Of a stretch of DNA of 64,000 bases, positions 1 through 9,218 are shown piece after piece. The translations under genes and the position numbers were made by a program. The first letter of the stretch is position 1; every line of letters begins with the position of its first letter. The stretch is taken from NCBI GenBank assembly GCA_964420285.1, contig CAYQTE010000003.1, forward strand, positions 62,001 through 126,000. The letters run 5' to 3'. Origin of the DNA: CAYQTE01 sp964420285. GTDB taxonomy: Bacteria > Planctomycetota > Phycisphaerae > Tepidisphaerales > Tepidisphaeraceae. The notes below the pieces were generated by a model. It saw only the letters and a program-made list of their open reading frames with translations, had not been told where the DNA came from and made no database searches.

Positions 1-1220
1 TCAGCCGGGGCCCAGACTTCATCGACCGGAAAGGCAGTGGCGGCGGCGGCCATTTCGACGGCGGCCTTGTCGATCTGGCCGTCGTGAATCAGGAGTTTGG
101 CTTTCACCCAGTGAGCCACGGGGCTGCTGGCGGCGGATCGATCGGCCCAGCGCCGGGCCAGAACAAGATCGTTCACTTGATAGGCGGCCAGAGCCAGGCG
201 GTCAGCGCCGTCGATATTCGTCGCGCCGGTCTTTTCGACCGCATCGAGCCAGCCGTGGACAAGTGCGATTGTCTTTGAATCCCCGATCCCGTCGCCGAAC
301 ACATTCGACGAACTGACAAGCAGAGCCGTGATTATGTCACGTGCCAGAGGATCGGCCGCGAGCGACGGCCAGGATTGCGGTCGCTCAAGGCACCTGGTGC
401 AGGCGATGCGCAGCGATTGGGTCGCGGTGGAATCGCCAGCGGCCTTTTGCTGGGCATAGAGATGTATAGCGTCTGTAAACTTGTCGTTACGGAGATCAAC
501 CTGAGCTTCCCAGCCCAGGCTTGACGCCGCCAGGCCGACGCGATCGACAAAACCGGCGGCGGCCAGCGTGCGTGTCATGGCGAAAAACTCCGCCGCCTTG
601 GCTGGATTATCGCTCATGTACGATTTGCCGAGCATGAAGGCGGCCCAGACGGATTTGTTCTTACGGCTGGATTCCGGCAGGGCCAGAAGATCGCTCCAGG
701 CCGATCGAGCCGCGGCGTAGTCCTGCCGATCGAAGGCGATCACGCCGCGCAGGTAGTCCGCGAATTCCGCCGGCAGGCCCGCCGGGGTTTGGATCGGACC
801 GGCGGCTATGGCCGGACGCACGACGCCCGCGTGTGCCGCATCCGTATGAGCGGCCGCCTGGGCGATGGCTTCCGCATCGACGCGAGCCTGTCGATATTGG
901 GCGAGCAGGCGATTGCGATCCGGAGCGGCCGTGCGGGTGGCGGTAAGTGCGGTCGCCAGATCGGCCAGATCGGCGTCGATGGACTGCTGTTGGGGCGACT
1001 CTTGAGTGGTCGGCATGACGGCCGCGAAGCGTGGCTTGATCGTTGCGACGAGGCGTTGGGTTTCATGGCCGAAGTTCGCCTGCGGCGGGGCCAGTGCAGA
1101 GAAATCGGCATCCGGCAGGAGCTGATTGGGAAAGAACGGCCCGCAGGCGAGTGCGGCCGTGCCGATCCAAGCAATGAACGCCAGAAGAACCAACCCGGAG
1201 CGACGTGTGGGGCGCGACAT
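1..1220 (-). CDS. Secreted helical-repeat (TPR-like) protein, C-terminus beyond window
   Basis: A continuous reading frame runs from ATG at 1220 off the left edge (about 406 residues visible, no stop). A clean AGGAGGT ribosome site at 1228-1234 lies 7 bases upstream and fixes the start. The N-terminus has a basic stretch, a hydrophobic core and a likely signal-peptidase site before CGPFFPNQ. The rest is Ala-rich and helical, with TPR-like segments around residues 165-260 (for example AYLRG/DFDRQDYAAARSAW-like and FTDAIHLYAQQ). It is probably an exported scaffold or envelope protein. No catalytic motif was seen and I cannot give a function. A lipoprotein is possible, since a Cys follows ALA, but the lipobox is poor. 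Confidence 0.75.
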   Translation of the reverse strand, partial: MSRPTRRSGLVLLAFIAWIGTAALACGPFFPNQLLPDADFSALAPPQANFGHETQRLVATIKPRFAAVMPTTQESPQQQSIDADLADLATALTATRTAAPDRNRLLAQYRQARVDAEAIAQAAAHTDAAHAGVVRPAIAAGPIQTPAGLPAEFADYLRGVIAFDRQDYAAARSAWSDLLALPESSRKNKSVWAAFMLGKSYMSDNPAKAAEFFAMTRTLAAAGFVDRVGLAASSLGWEAQVDLRNDKFTDAIHLYAQQKAAGDSTATQSLRIACTRCLERPQSWPSLAADPLARDIITALLVSSSNVFGDGIGDSKTIALVHGWLDAVEKTGATNIDGADRLALAAYQVNDLVLARRWADRSAASSPVAHWVKAKLLIHDGQIDKAAVEMAAAATAFPVDEVWAPA

Positions 1221-1385
1221 AATCCGGACCTCCTGTCCGAGGGAGCGAACATCCTGTTCGCGGAAGAGCTAAAATACTGAATCCAAATCACGGGTCAATG
1301 CCGGACGGGAAAAAAATACGAGCTCACGCGAAGGCGCAAAGACGCAAAGAAGGTCGCCGTGCTACATGGCGCCTCGGCGTGCGAT

Positions 1386-2816
1386 TCATTGGTCTTTCAA
1401 GACCATGAAGCTGAATAAGGAACACCCGGCCTGCGTGCCGCGCTGCGTGGCGTACATGCGCACGTACCGGGCGGTGGTTGTCTTGAAGGTCTCGTCGGTC
1501 ACGGAATAGGCTGAGCCCTTCGTGGTGCTGAACACATCCGTCCAGGCGGCCGCGTCGGTGGAGACCTGGATCTTGAAGGCCTTGGCAAAATTCGTATGCC
1601 ACTTCAGGATCACCCGGTTGATGTCCTTCGCTTCGCCCAGATCGACCATGATCCACTGCGGATCGCTGGCGGCGCTTTCCCAGCGGTAATTGATGTAATT
1701 CAGATACGTGGTGGGGGTGGTGACGTTACTGGCAACATTCGTGCCATCGACCGAAGAGGCGGTGGCGGTTTTGCCCAGGGCCAGATCGCGGGAAGTGTCG
1801 AATTTCCGCCACTGGCCGGTGGCCAGATTGAAATCCCAATCCTGGTAATAATTCATGCTCGGCGTATTGCCGTCGAATTCCAGTGGCAGCCACAGGAAGT
1901 CACCCTGGCGCAGCGCGGTCTTGATCCAGCGGTCGCCATCATACATATAAATGGTTCCCTGCGTGCCCTGGAAAGGGTAAACAAAATCGCACTGGGTGTC
2001 CCACGAGTTGTTCGAGCCGGGTGTGGACAGTGGCCTCGGCGGTGACCATGGTCCGGCCAGATCAGTGGCGGTGTATAAATTTGTGGCCGTGGACGTAATC
2101 ATGGCGGTGCGGGACGTGCCGTAGTAATAGATGTTGTCGCGTTTGAAAATAAACGGAGCTTCGCGGCTGGGGATGTTAAATAGATACATACGCTTGTCGA
2201 GTGTCAAATAGTCGGGAGACATGCGGTAGATGCCATGCTGCCGGTTGGGCCCGGCGTTATCCCACACGTAGCACAGATACGCTTTGCCGTCCGTATCCTC
2301 GTACATGGACATGTCGCCCATTTTGGCGCCATCGATGAGAGTCTGGCTCTTGAAGGTGAACTTTCCATCGGGAGTTGAGCAGGTGGCGATTCCCAGGAAC
2401 GCGGCGTCTCCATTGTACTTCAGGAACATGACATATTGCTTGGTCGAGTCATTGTACAGCATATCCATGCGGTTGGCCCCCACGTCCGTGTGCAGTATTA
2501 TGCCCTTGTTGGTCCAGTGCATGAGATCGGTGGATTCGTAGCAGGTCTGATCGCGGGCTCGGTTGGTCATGCCATACCAGTAGTACTCGTTGCCGAATTG
2601 GCGCAGACACCCGGCGCGTGTGGCAATGCGATCTCCGTTCTGATCGACCCAGAAGAAATCATTGTGAATTGTCCCCCAAGCCGCCTGCGTCGTCGGGGCC
2701 GTCGTTGTTGCGGGATTGGCCGCGCCGGACGCGGGCGTCGCCGGCCCACTCAGACCAAGGCTGACAAGCATGGCGATATTGAGCACCATGAACGTCGAGG
2801 TTGTGCGTCCACTCAT
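1386..2816 (-). CDS. Secreted GH43-like five-bladed beta-propeller with C-terminal F5/8 type C (discoidin) domain, paralogue A
   Basis: 476 residues. There is a signal peptide (about 1-32), an Ala/Thr-rich linker, a beta-propeller of the family 43 glycosidase type (about 45-335), and a galactose-binding F5/8 C domain (about 345-474, beginning RDLALGKTATASSVDG and ending CSLFSFMVLKDQ). Family-43-like features include YYWYGM in blade 1, EDTDGKAYLCYVWD in a middle blade and REAPFIFKRDNIYYYG, where the Glu matches the usual general acid position. The His-Gly normally found after the blade-1 Asp motif is not conserved. AAGGAG lies just upstream of the ATG. It likely binds or trims plant or algal polysaccharide outside the cytoplasm; the substrate is unknown. 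Its tandem paralogue lies immediately upstream. Confidence 0.8.
   Translation of the reverse strand: MSGRTTSTFMVLNIAMLVSLGLSGPATPASGAANPATTTAPTTQAAWGTIHNDFFWVDQNGDRIATRAGCLRQFGNEYYWYGMTNRARDQTCYESTDLMHWTNKGIILHTDVGANRMDMLYNDSTKQYVMFLKYNGDAAFLGIATCSTPDGKFTFKSQTLIDGAKMGDMSMYEDTDGKAYLCYVWDNAGPNRQHGIYRMSPDYLTLDKRMYLFNIPSREAPFIFKRDNIYYYGTSRTAMITSTATNLYTATDLAGPWSPPRPLSTPGSNNSWDTQCDFVYPFQGTQGTIYMYDGDRWIKTALRQGDFLWLPLEFDGNTPSMNYYQDWDFNLATGQWRKFDTSRDLALGKTATASSVDGTNVASNVTTPTTYLNYINYRWESAASDPQWIMVDLGEAKDINRVILKWHTNFAKAFKIQVSTDAAAWTDVFSTTKGSAYSVTDETFKTTTARYVRMYATQRGTQAGCSLFSFMVLKDQ
1423..1739. repeat. 317-bp identical segment, copy 1 (F5/8 C domain DNA)
   Basis: Base-by-base comparison by eye shows this stretch to be identical to 2934-3250 at a constant offset of 1511. 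The first mismatch is at 1740/3251. It encodes most of the discoidin domain of paralogue A. Confidence 0.9.
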
Positions 2817-2899
2817 AGGATTCTCCTTTTTGGTTTCACGAAATGCCGATCCGGCAAGCCATCATCTGCCTCTGAATAGTCTGAAGTCGGGGCTGACGA

Positions 2900-4327
2900 C
2901 TAATCTCTCAGCACCATAAAGCTGAACAACGAGCACCCGGCCTGCGTGCCGCGCTGCGTGGCGTACATGCGCACGTACCGGGCGGTGGTTGTCTTGAAGG
3001 TCTCGTCGGTCACGGAATAGGCTGAGCCCTTCGTGGTGCTGAACACATCCGTCCAGGCGGCCGCGTCGGTGGAGACCTGGATCTTGAAGGCCTTGGCAAA
3101 ATTCGTATGCCACTTCAGGATCACCCGGTTGATGTCCTTCGCTTCGCCCAGATCGACCATGATCCACTGCGGATCGCTGGCGGCGCTTTCCCAGCGGTAA
3201 TTGATGTAATTCAGATACGTGGTGGGGGTGGTGACGTTACTGGCAACATTGGTGCCGTTGACGGACGAAGCGGTGGCGGTCTTGCTAAGGGCCAGATCGC
3301 GGGATGTGTCGAATTTCCGCCACTGGCCGGTGGCCAGATTGAAATCCCAGTCCTGGTAGTAGTTCATGATCGGCGTGTCGCCGTCGAACTCAAACGGCAG
3401 CCAGAGGATGTCGCCCTGGCGCAGCGCGGTCTTGATGAACCGGTCGCCGTCATACATGTATGTGGTTCCCTCGGTGCCCTGGATCGGGACGATAAAATTG
3501 CACTGGGTATCCCACGAATTGTTCGATCCCGGCGTGGACAATACCTTCGGCGGCGACCAGGGTCCGGCCAGATCGGTCGCGGTGTAGTAGTTCGTGGCCG
3601 TTGATGTGATCATGGCCGTGCGCGACGTGCCGTAATAATAGATGCCGTTGCGCTTGAAAATGTGCGGGGCCTCGCGGCTGGGGATGTTGAACAGATACAC
3701 TCGCTTATCGAGCGTAAGATAATCGGCCGACATCAGGTAGATGCCGTGCTGACGATTCGGGCCGGCCTGATCCCACACGTAGCAGAGATACGCCTTGCCA
3801 TCGGTATCCTGGAACACGGACATGTCGCCCATTTTCGAGCCGTCGATGAGCGTCTGGCTCTTGAACGTGAACTTGCCGTCGGGAGTGGACGAGGTGGCGA
3901 TTCCCAGGTAGGCGGCGTTGCCGTTGTATTTCAGGAACATGACGTACTGTTTGGTCGATGCGTTATACAGCACGTCCTTGCGATTGGCGTCGATGTCGGT
4001 ATGCAGCACGATGCCTTTATTGGTCCAATGCACCAGATCGCTGGAAACGTAGCAGGTGTGATCGTAGGCGCGGTTGCTCATGCCATACCAGTAGTACAGG
4101 TCGTTGAACTTCCGCACGCAGCCGCAGCTTACGTTGAGGCGGTTTCCATCCTCATCCACGCGGAAGAAATCGTTATGAATCGTCCGCCAAACCGACTGTG
4201 TCGCCGGCGCGGTGGTCGTCGTGGGACTGGCCGCGAGCGAAACCGGCGTAAGCGGCCCGTTCAGACCAATACCGGCAAGCAATGTGATGCCGAACAGCAC
4301 AAGTACCGCAATGGCGCGACGACTCAT
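2900..4327 (-). CDS. Secreted GH43-like propeller plus F5/8 type C domain, paralogue B
   Basis: 475 residues from ATG at 4327, chosen because it is preceded by AAAGGAGAG and starts a good signal peptide (MSRRAIAVLVLFGITLLAG). A longer frame to 4426 adds residues with no such features. The domain order matches paralogue A: propeller with YYWYGMSNRA, QDTDGKAYLCYVWD and SREAPHIFKRNGIYYYG, then a discoidin domain. The two genes are 83 bases apart on the same strand and clearly arose by tandem duplication. The propeller-coding DNA has diverged noticeably while part of the C-domain DNA is identical (see repeat entries). The predicted role is extracellular polysaccharide degradation; whether the propeller is catalytic or only binds glycan is open. 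Confidence 0.8.
   Translation of the reverse strand: MSRRAIAVLVLFGITLLAGIGLNGPLTPVSLAASPTTTTAPATQSVWRTIHNDFFRVDEDGNRLNVSCGCVRKFNDLYYWYGMSNRAYDHTCYVSSDLVHWTNKGIVLHTDIDANRKDVLYNASTKQYVMFLKYNGNAAYLGIATSSTPDGKFTFKSQTLIDGSKMGDMSVFQDTDGKAYLCYVWDQAGPNRQHGIYLMSADYLTLDKRVYLFNIPSREAPHIFKRNGIYYYGTSRTAMITSTATNYYTATDLAGPWSPPKVLSTPGSNNSWDTQCNFIVPIQGTEGTTYMYDGDRFIKTALRQGDILWLPFEFDGDTPIMNYYQDWDFNLATGQWRKFDTSRDLALSKTATASSVNGTNVASNVTTPTTYLNYINYRWESAASDPQWIMVDLGEAKDINRVILKWHTNFAKAFKIQVSTDAAAWTDVFSTTKGSAYSVTDETFKTTTARYVRMYATQRGTQAGCSLFSFMVLRD
2934..3250. repeat. 317-bp identical segment, copy 2 (F5/8 C domain DNA)
   Basis: Identical to 1423-1739, while the flanking homologous DNA differs at many sites. This fits gene conversion or very recent exchange confined to the C-terminal domain. 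Confidence 0.9.
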
Positions 4328-4425
4328 GGGACTCTCCTTTTCTTGCCTTGGACGTGATACAGAACGAGAATCAGCGTAAACTTGCCCGTGCGCGGTGTCA
4401 ATAAAATTGCTCCGGGCTGTCAACA

Positions 4426-4719
4426 ATGGCGATTGAACTGATCGAGCGAAATGGGGGGCTGGTTCTGGCCGTGAAGGTCGTGCCGGGGGCTTCGCGCGAT
4501 CGGGTGGCCGGTGAATATGGCGGCGGCGTGAAGGTGACGGTCAGCCGTCCGGCGCACGGCGGAGAGGCCAATGCGGCGGTCATCAAACTCCTTGCCCGGA
4601 CGCTGGGATTGACGGCCGGGGATGTTCAGATCGTGCGGGGACACGGCAGCCCGCGCAAGGAAGTGCTGATTCGCGGAATCAGCGCAGCCGTGGCGCGGCA
4701 GCGGCTGACGGGCGAATAG
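4426..4719 (+). CDS. yggU: UPF0235 / DUF167 family protein (YggU-like)
   Basis: 97 residues, the usual length of the family. The signature segments VKVVPGASRDRV and PAHGGEANAAVIKLLA, and the late G-x-x-S-R/PRKEVLI pattern (HGSPRKEVLIRG), are all present. The family is a small alpha/beta fold found across bacteria, archaea and eukaryotes with no settled biochemical role. The gene points away from the glycosidase pair and converges on the esterase, so it is probably transcribed alone. Confidence 0.88.
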   Translation: MAIELIERNGGLVLAVKVVPGASRDRVAGEYGGGVKVTVSRPAHGGEANAAVIKLLARTLGLTAGDVQIVRGHGSPRKEVLIRGISAAVARQRLTGE

Positions 4720-4753
4720 TCGATGGCTGCGAGCGAATCTCGGTTGCGGCGTC

Positions 4754-5644
4754 CTACCTGGCTTTGCCCGTCGGGTTTTTCAGATCGGTTGGCGGGTTTG
4801 GCAGCAGGGCATCGGCGATCGGGCAATGGTCGATCGTTCTAATTCCTTCGATGACGGTTTGGGCGTTGAGAACGGCGCCCGCCCAGTCGGTGTGTGTGGT
4901 TTCGCCGGCGGGGAAGAGCGTGTCGGTCACCACCTTCTCGCCCAAGGCATTGTATTTCTTGCCGACCATGCCGTTCAGATCGATAAAGGGAACCTTGGCC
5001 GTCTCGGCGGCCTGCTTAGCCCAGAGCGTGAAATCGGCAGTGGGATTGATAGTGCCGTTGGTCCAGTGGTTGCGCGGGATCAGCGAGCAGATTATCACCA
5101 TCGCGGCGCCTTTGCCTTGAGCATCGGTGACGTACTTGCGAAGATACCATCCATAGGAGTGAACGACTTCATCCTGTTTGGTCAGTGGGTTGTGGATCTG
5201 CATGACATCCTCGCCGTTGCCGGGGAGGCTGGCCCGGGCGCGGGCGGGATCGGCGGGATCGCCGCCGTCGTTGTGCCCGAATTGCATGATCACGTAATCG
5301 CCGGGTTGCATCTGCTTGAGTACCGCGGGCCACATGTTGGCGTTGGTCTGGAAGGTGCGGCTGCTGGTGCCGCCAACGGCCTTGTTCATGACGCGGATCC
5401 TGGTCTTATCGAAGAACGAGGCGATGGGGTTGCCCCAGCCCCATTGGCCGTTATTGCCGTTGTCCTGGCCGTTGCGGACCGTGGAATCACCGATGATCCA
5501 GAGCGTTGGGATGGCGGACCTGGTCGACGGAGCGGTGGCGGATTTGGTAGCGGGTGCGGCGCCCGATTGCGCCCGCGCTGTGGCGGCGAACAGTACGATG
5601 GCAAGGGATACGGCCAGCAAGCGATGAACGAAGAGGGCGTGCAT
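4754..5644 (-). CDS. Secreted SGNH hydrolase, rhamnogalacturonan acetylesterase-like (CE12)
   Basis: 296 residues with a signal peptide (1-25) and an Ala/Thr-rich linker. Block I is IIGDSTVRNG with the nucleophile at Ser54, block III is FGHNDGGDP with the oxyanion Asn, and the C-terminal block is THTDWAGA carrying the catalytic His. In this family these serve deacetylation of pectic or other plant polysaccharides. AGGAG precedes the ATG. Its position near two secreted glycosidase-like genes supports a polysaccharide role. The exact ester substrate is not readable from sequence. Confidence 0.85.
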   Translation of the reverse strand: MHALFVHRLLAVSLAIVLFAATARAQSGAAPATKSATAPSTRSAIPTLWIIGDSTVRNGQDNGNNGQWGWGNPIASFFDKTRIRVMNKAVGGTSSRTFQTNANMWPAVLKQMQPGDYVIMQFGHNDGGDPADPARARASLPGNGEDVMQIHNPLTKQDEVVHSYGWYLRKYVTDAQGKGAAMVIICSLIPRNHWTNGTINPTADFTLWAKQAAETAKVPFIDLNGMVGKKYNALGEKVVTDTLFPAGETTHTDWAGAVLNAQTVIEGIRTIDHCPIADALLPNPPTDLKNPTGKAR

Positions 5645-5761
5645 TGGTGCTCCTGAAAAGCGGACAGGACATCAACACCGCGACGGCACGATGGCGGCGT
5701 CGGGCGCTGCCGGGAGACCATCGTAACAATCGATCAGCGAAAGACAAAACCTTCCCGACGT

Positions 5762-7498
5762 TTATCGCAGTGTGGCAAGTATCTGTGCGCTGAGGATCGG
5801 CGCCAGCATGCACAGCGGGGCGACCGACGCGTAGGCGACGGCGGGGGCGTCGGACCCTGTGAATTCCGTGGCGAACATCAGGGCGGGCGTGCTGGTCATG
5901 GCGCCGGCGACCATGCCGCTGAGCGTGATGAAATTCATCTTGAACACTCGGCGGGCGACCACGGCCACGAGGAAGACCGGGACGACAGTGATGATCGCGC
6001 CGCAAAGGACGAAGACCAGGCCGCCGTCGATGAGTCGCTGCAGCAGATGGTCGCCGGATTGGAATCCAACGCACGCCAGGAAGACCGCCAATCCCAAATC
6101 GCGAAAGAGCTGATTCGAGGGCGCGGGCATGTACCAGACCACCGAGCCGATATTGCCAAGTTGCGACAGAAGGATGGCGGCGATCATGGGGCCACCGGCC
6201 AGGCCGATTTGCAGCGGCGTGCTCAGGCCGGGCAGGCGGATGGGGATGCTCCCGATGAGGATGCCCAGTGCGATGCCCATGAAGATGGGTATCAGGCGAG
6301 GTTGATCGAGGGAAGCCCGCGAATTTCCCAGTTCGGCGGCGACGATCTTCAGGCCCTCTTCCGGGCCGATGGCGACGGCCGTGTCGCCGAACTTGAAGGT
6401 GAGGCTGGCCGACGGAACCAGATTGACGCCGGAGCGCAATACGCGAGTGAAAGTGACCCCGGTTCGCGCCGGGATGGCCAGATCGCGCAATGATTTGCGC
6501 AGGATGTGCGGGCGGGTGACCAGTATCTCCATGCGCTGAATGTTGGTGGCGAGATGATCGATATTGATCGGGCTGGGCCGGCCGATGGCCTCAACCAGCT
6601 TCTGCAATTCAGCGACGGGGCCGACGGCGCGGTAGATATCGCCTCGCTGGACGATGGTGTCGGCGGTGGGGATGGTCATTCGGCCGTTGCGCACCAGCCG
6701 CGAAAAGAAGGCCGGTGAATCGCGAACCAGGGGATGGTCGCGCAGGGCGATGCCGGTGTATTGGGGGTTGGTGATCTCGATGTCGAGAATACCGGCCGGC
6801 GGGCGGCGCGCTTGTTGCGCGGCCTGCAAGGCGGCGCGCTCGTCGGCGACGTTGATCCGCAACGCCGGTCGCAGGCCGGCGATCACCAGGCTCGGCCCCA
6901 CCAGGCCGAAGGGATATGTCACCGCGTACGCCAGTCCGGTGACGGCCAGGGCCCTGGTGAACTGGTCCGGTGAGCCGGCGAGTGTCTGGCGCAGGATTTC
7001 CTGCCCGGCGGCCAGTGCGGTGGTCGTCGTGAACGCGCCGGTAAAAAGACCGCTGGTGGAAAGTGGTGCTGTGCCGGGAATGAACGCGGCCAGCACGGCC
7101 AGAGCGGCGCCGATCAGGATGACCGCAACCGCCAGAAGATTGAGCTTCAGCCCCTCGGCGCGCATCGACTCGATAAACCCGGGCCCGACCTGCAGGCCGA
7201 TCGAGAACACCAGAATCGTCAGCGAGAAATCGCGAAGGAATCCGAGGACTATTTCCGGCGGCGGCGCCAGCAGATGAAACTGCGAGAACGCCAGCGCGGA
7301 AAAAAGAACGCCCGACACGCCCAGACGGATGCCATAAACGCGCACCGAACCCAATGCCAGGCCAATGACCACGGCCGTCGCCAGAACCAGCAGCCCCGCC
7401 GCATCCGATCCGGGCTGGATTTGGGCCAGTATGGGATAGGCAAACTCGCCAATCAGCAGGCAATGCGCATCGAAAATCGACAGACAAGGCGTGAACAT
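5762..7498 (-). CDS. AspT/YidE/YbjL-type transporter with two RCK_C (TrkA-C) domains
   Basis: 578 residues from ATG at 7498. This start is preferred to one 11 codons earlier because it begins 8 bases after the ispE stop instead of overlapping it. Two hydrophobic halves (about 15-190 and 385-578) each resemble the AspT-YidE-YbjL duplication. They flank two cytoplasmic regulatory domains: about 215-290 (ITNPQYTGIALRDHPL, GDIYRAVGP) and about 300-375 (LVTRPHILRKSLRDL, FGDTAVAIGPEEGL). The family contains aspartate:alanine exchangers and putative anion transporters; this member's substrate is unknown. Co-oriented with ispE. Confidence 0.8.
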   Translation of the reverse strand: MFTPCLSIFDAHCLLIGEFAYPILAQIQPGSDAAGLLVLATAVVIGLALGSVRVYGIRLGVSGVLFSALAFSQFHLLAPPPEIVLGFLRDFSLTILVFSIGLQVGPGFIESMRAEGLKLNLLAVAVILIGAALAVLAAFIPGTAPLSTSGLFTGAFTTTTALAAGQEILRQTLAGSPDQFTRALAVTGLAYAVTYPFGLVGPSLVIAGLRPALRINVADERAALQAAQQARRPPAGILDIEITNPQYTGIALRDHPLVRDSPAFFSRLVRNGRMTIPTADTIVQRGDIYRAVGPVAELQKLVEAIGRPSPINIDHLATNIQRMEILVTRPHILRKSLRDLAIPARTGVTFTRVLRSGVNLVPSASLTFKFGDTAVAIGPEEGLKIVAAELGNSRASLDQPRLIPIFMGIALGILIGSIPIRLPGLSTPLQIGLAGGPMIAAILLSQLGNIGSVVWYMPAPSNQLFRDLGLAVFLACVGFQSGDHLLQRLIDGGLVFVLCGAIITVVPVFLVAVVARRVFKMNFITLSGMVAGAMTSTPALMFATEFTGSDAPAVAYASVAPLCMLAPILSAQILATLR

Positions 7499-7505
7499 GG
7501 CATTA

Positions 7506-8438
7506 CTACCGTCGTGCACTTTCCCCGGCAAGGCGCGACACCAGAACGCGGGCCGGCGAAAGGCCCGGTGTGTCTGCCAGCGATGCGACGGCGATCGCGG
7601 CGGCGGACTGCGCCTCCTCCATCGTGTCGTACAGCGTGAACAGCGTGCTGCCGCTGCCGCTCATGCGAATGGGGCGCCGGCATACGCTGCGGAAATGGTC
7701 GGCCAGTCGAGGCAGTCGCGGCTCCAGATCAAACGCCGGCTTCTCCAGATCATTGACAAGATGTTCCAGCAGTTCGATCGCCCGAAGCGCATGCCAATCG
7801 GGAAACTCCGCTTCCACCGTCAGGGCATCGCCCAGCGAGAGCTCGTCAAAGCGGCGATAGACGGCCGCCGTCGGCATCGGAAATGCCGGCAAAACCAGCA
7901 TCGCCGCCCGCGGCGATGGCGGCGCGACGGGATTCACAATCTGGCCCCGGCCGCGGCAGATGCTGCTGGGGCCGTGAAAGAAAAACGGCACATCGGCGCC
8001 GAGTGTGGCTGCCAGTTGGGCCAGCCTCGGCATCGGCCAGTAGATGTTCCAAAGGCGGTTGAGCAGAATGAGCGTGGCGGCCGCGTTGGAACTGCCGCCG
8101 CCCAGGCCGCCACCCATGGGAATGCGTTTGGCAAGCCGGATATCGGCGCCGCAGGGCGCAAACGTATCCGGTGACGTGTAGGAATCGGCGTATCCCTCGG
8201 CCTCCGCGGAGACGGCATGGGCCAGGGCCGTGGCGGCGCGGACGATGAGATTGGTGGCATCGCATGCGAGATCAGGCTGGTCGCAGGTGAGGCGAATGCC
8301 GCCGGGCGAGCTGGTGGCCGTTATCGTGTCATGCAGGTCCAGCGTCACCATCCAACTGAGCAGCGGATGATATCCGTCGCTGCCTTGCGGCGCGACGCGC
8401 AGGTGCAGATTGATTTTGGCGGGCGAATGGAATGACAT
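7506..8438 (-). CDS. ispE: 4-diphosphocytidyl-2-C-methyl-D-erythritol kinase
   Basis: 310 residues. It phosphorylates the 2-hydroxyl of CDP-methylerythritol in the cytoplasmic MEP pathway to isoprenoids. The GHMP-kinase motifs are complete: SPAKINLHLRV at 5-15, the glycine-rich ATP loop PMGGGLGGGSSNAAA near 107-121, and the C-terminal MSGSGSTLF. There is a slightly long loop around residues 75-95 (YADSYTSPDTFAPCG). The downstream transporter gene begins 8 bases after the stop, so the two are probably cotranscribed. Confidence 0.93.
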   Translation of the reverse strand: MSFHSPAKINLHLRVAPQGSDGYHPLLSWMVTLDLHDTITATSSPGGIRLTCDQPDLACDATNLIVRAATALAHAVSAEAEGYADSYTSPDTFAPCGADIRLAKRIPMGGGLGGGSSNAAATLILLNRLWNIYWPMPRLAQLAATLGADVPFFFHGPSSICRGRGQIVNPVAPPSPRAAMLVLPAFPMPTAAVYRRFDELSLGDALTVEAEFPDWHALRAIELLEHLVNDLEKPAFDLEPRLPRLADHFRSVCRRPIRMSGSGSTLFTLYDTMEEAQSAAAIAVASLADTPGLSPARVLVSRLAGESARR

Positions 8439-8483
8439 CGGCGTCGGCTGAGGTTGCGGAGTCGTTGGGTCGCAAAGCCGGGG

Positions 8484-8960
8484 CTATTTCACTTTTGCGT
8501 AGAGGCCTCTTTCGCAGCCGACCACAAAGTGCTCGACGCAGGCCTTGAGGTCTTCCCATTTCTGGCGGATCTGGTCGGCCTCCTTGAGGTCGATCTTCGA
8601 CTGCTCCTCGTACGAGGCCGTGACCTCGTGAAGCAGTTCGCTGAAATCGCGCACCATGCGACGGGTTTCCGAGACGACGGATTCCTCGTTGGTCTTGCGC
8701 AGGCCGGTCACGGGATCGACGACGAAGAACCCGCCCGCCTGGTTGCACAGCCAGCGGATCAGGGCGATGTCGCGCGTGAGCATATAAATGTCGCGAACGC
8801 GATCAAGCGGGTTCTTGGTGCCGCTCTGATCGGGATCGTCGTTGTCGGCGGCGGGTTCACACCATTTGTAGACCAGGGCCGGTGAGACGCGCAAAGCGGC
8901 GGCGACGGCCTTGACGCCCGGTTCATCGACGGCCTGGCGGATGACCTCGAAGGATTTCAT
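8484..8960 (-). CDS. Small DNA-binding protein resembling phage CII-type regulators
   Basis: 158 residues. Residues 1-40 form a plausible helix-turn-helix (IRQAVDEPGVKAVAAALRVSPALVYKWCE). The C-terminal half is helical and charged (SVVSETRRMVRDFSELLHEVTASYEEQ). This layout resembles the phage-regulatory-CII/Cox family found as single chromosomal genes in many bacteria. No prophage genes lie nearby, so it is more likely a host regulator. Its target is unknown. Confidence 0.6.
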   Translation of the reverse strand: MKSFEVIRQAVDEPGVKAVAAALRVSPALVYKWCEPAADNDDPDQSGTKNPLDRVRDIYMLTRDIALIRWLCNQAGGFFVVDPVTGLRKTNEESVVSETRRMVRDFSELLHEVTASYEEQSKIDLKEADQIRQKWEDLKACVEHFVVGCERGLYAKVK

Positions 8961-9218
8961 GCCCGCAATGGTACGGCCTGGGTGGCCGGGTTCAAGGGTT
9001 TTGGAACTTCACGCACTTCACTTTGTGGCAACGAGGTGCGAGTGTGCCAGGACGCCGGGCCGCTTGACGCAGCACAGCCCTCGAATCGAGAAACCACAGC
9101 CCTCCAATTATGGGACCTCCTGTTGCGGCCTCGGTCGGGGCTTGCAATTGCGCGGCGGGGGCGGCATAGTATGTTAAGTCTGTTTCCCATCGTGCGTTAC
9201 CGTTGGGTCGAGGGAGAT

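Noticed and set aside
8484..8960. Prophage remnant marked by the CII-like gene
   Set aside because: No integrase, structural genes, attachment repeats or composition change around it.
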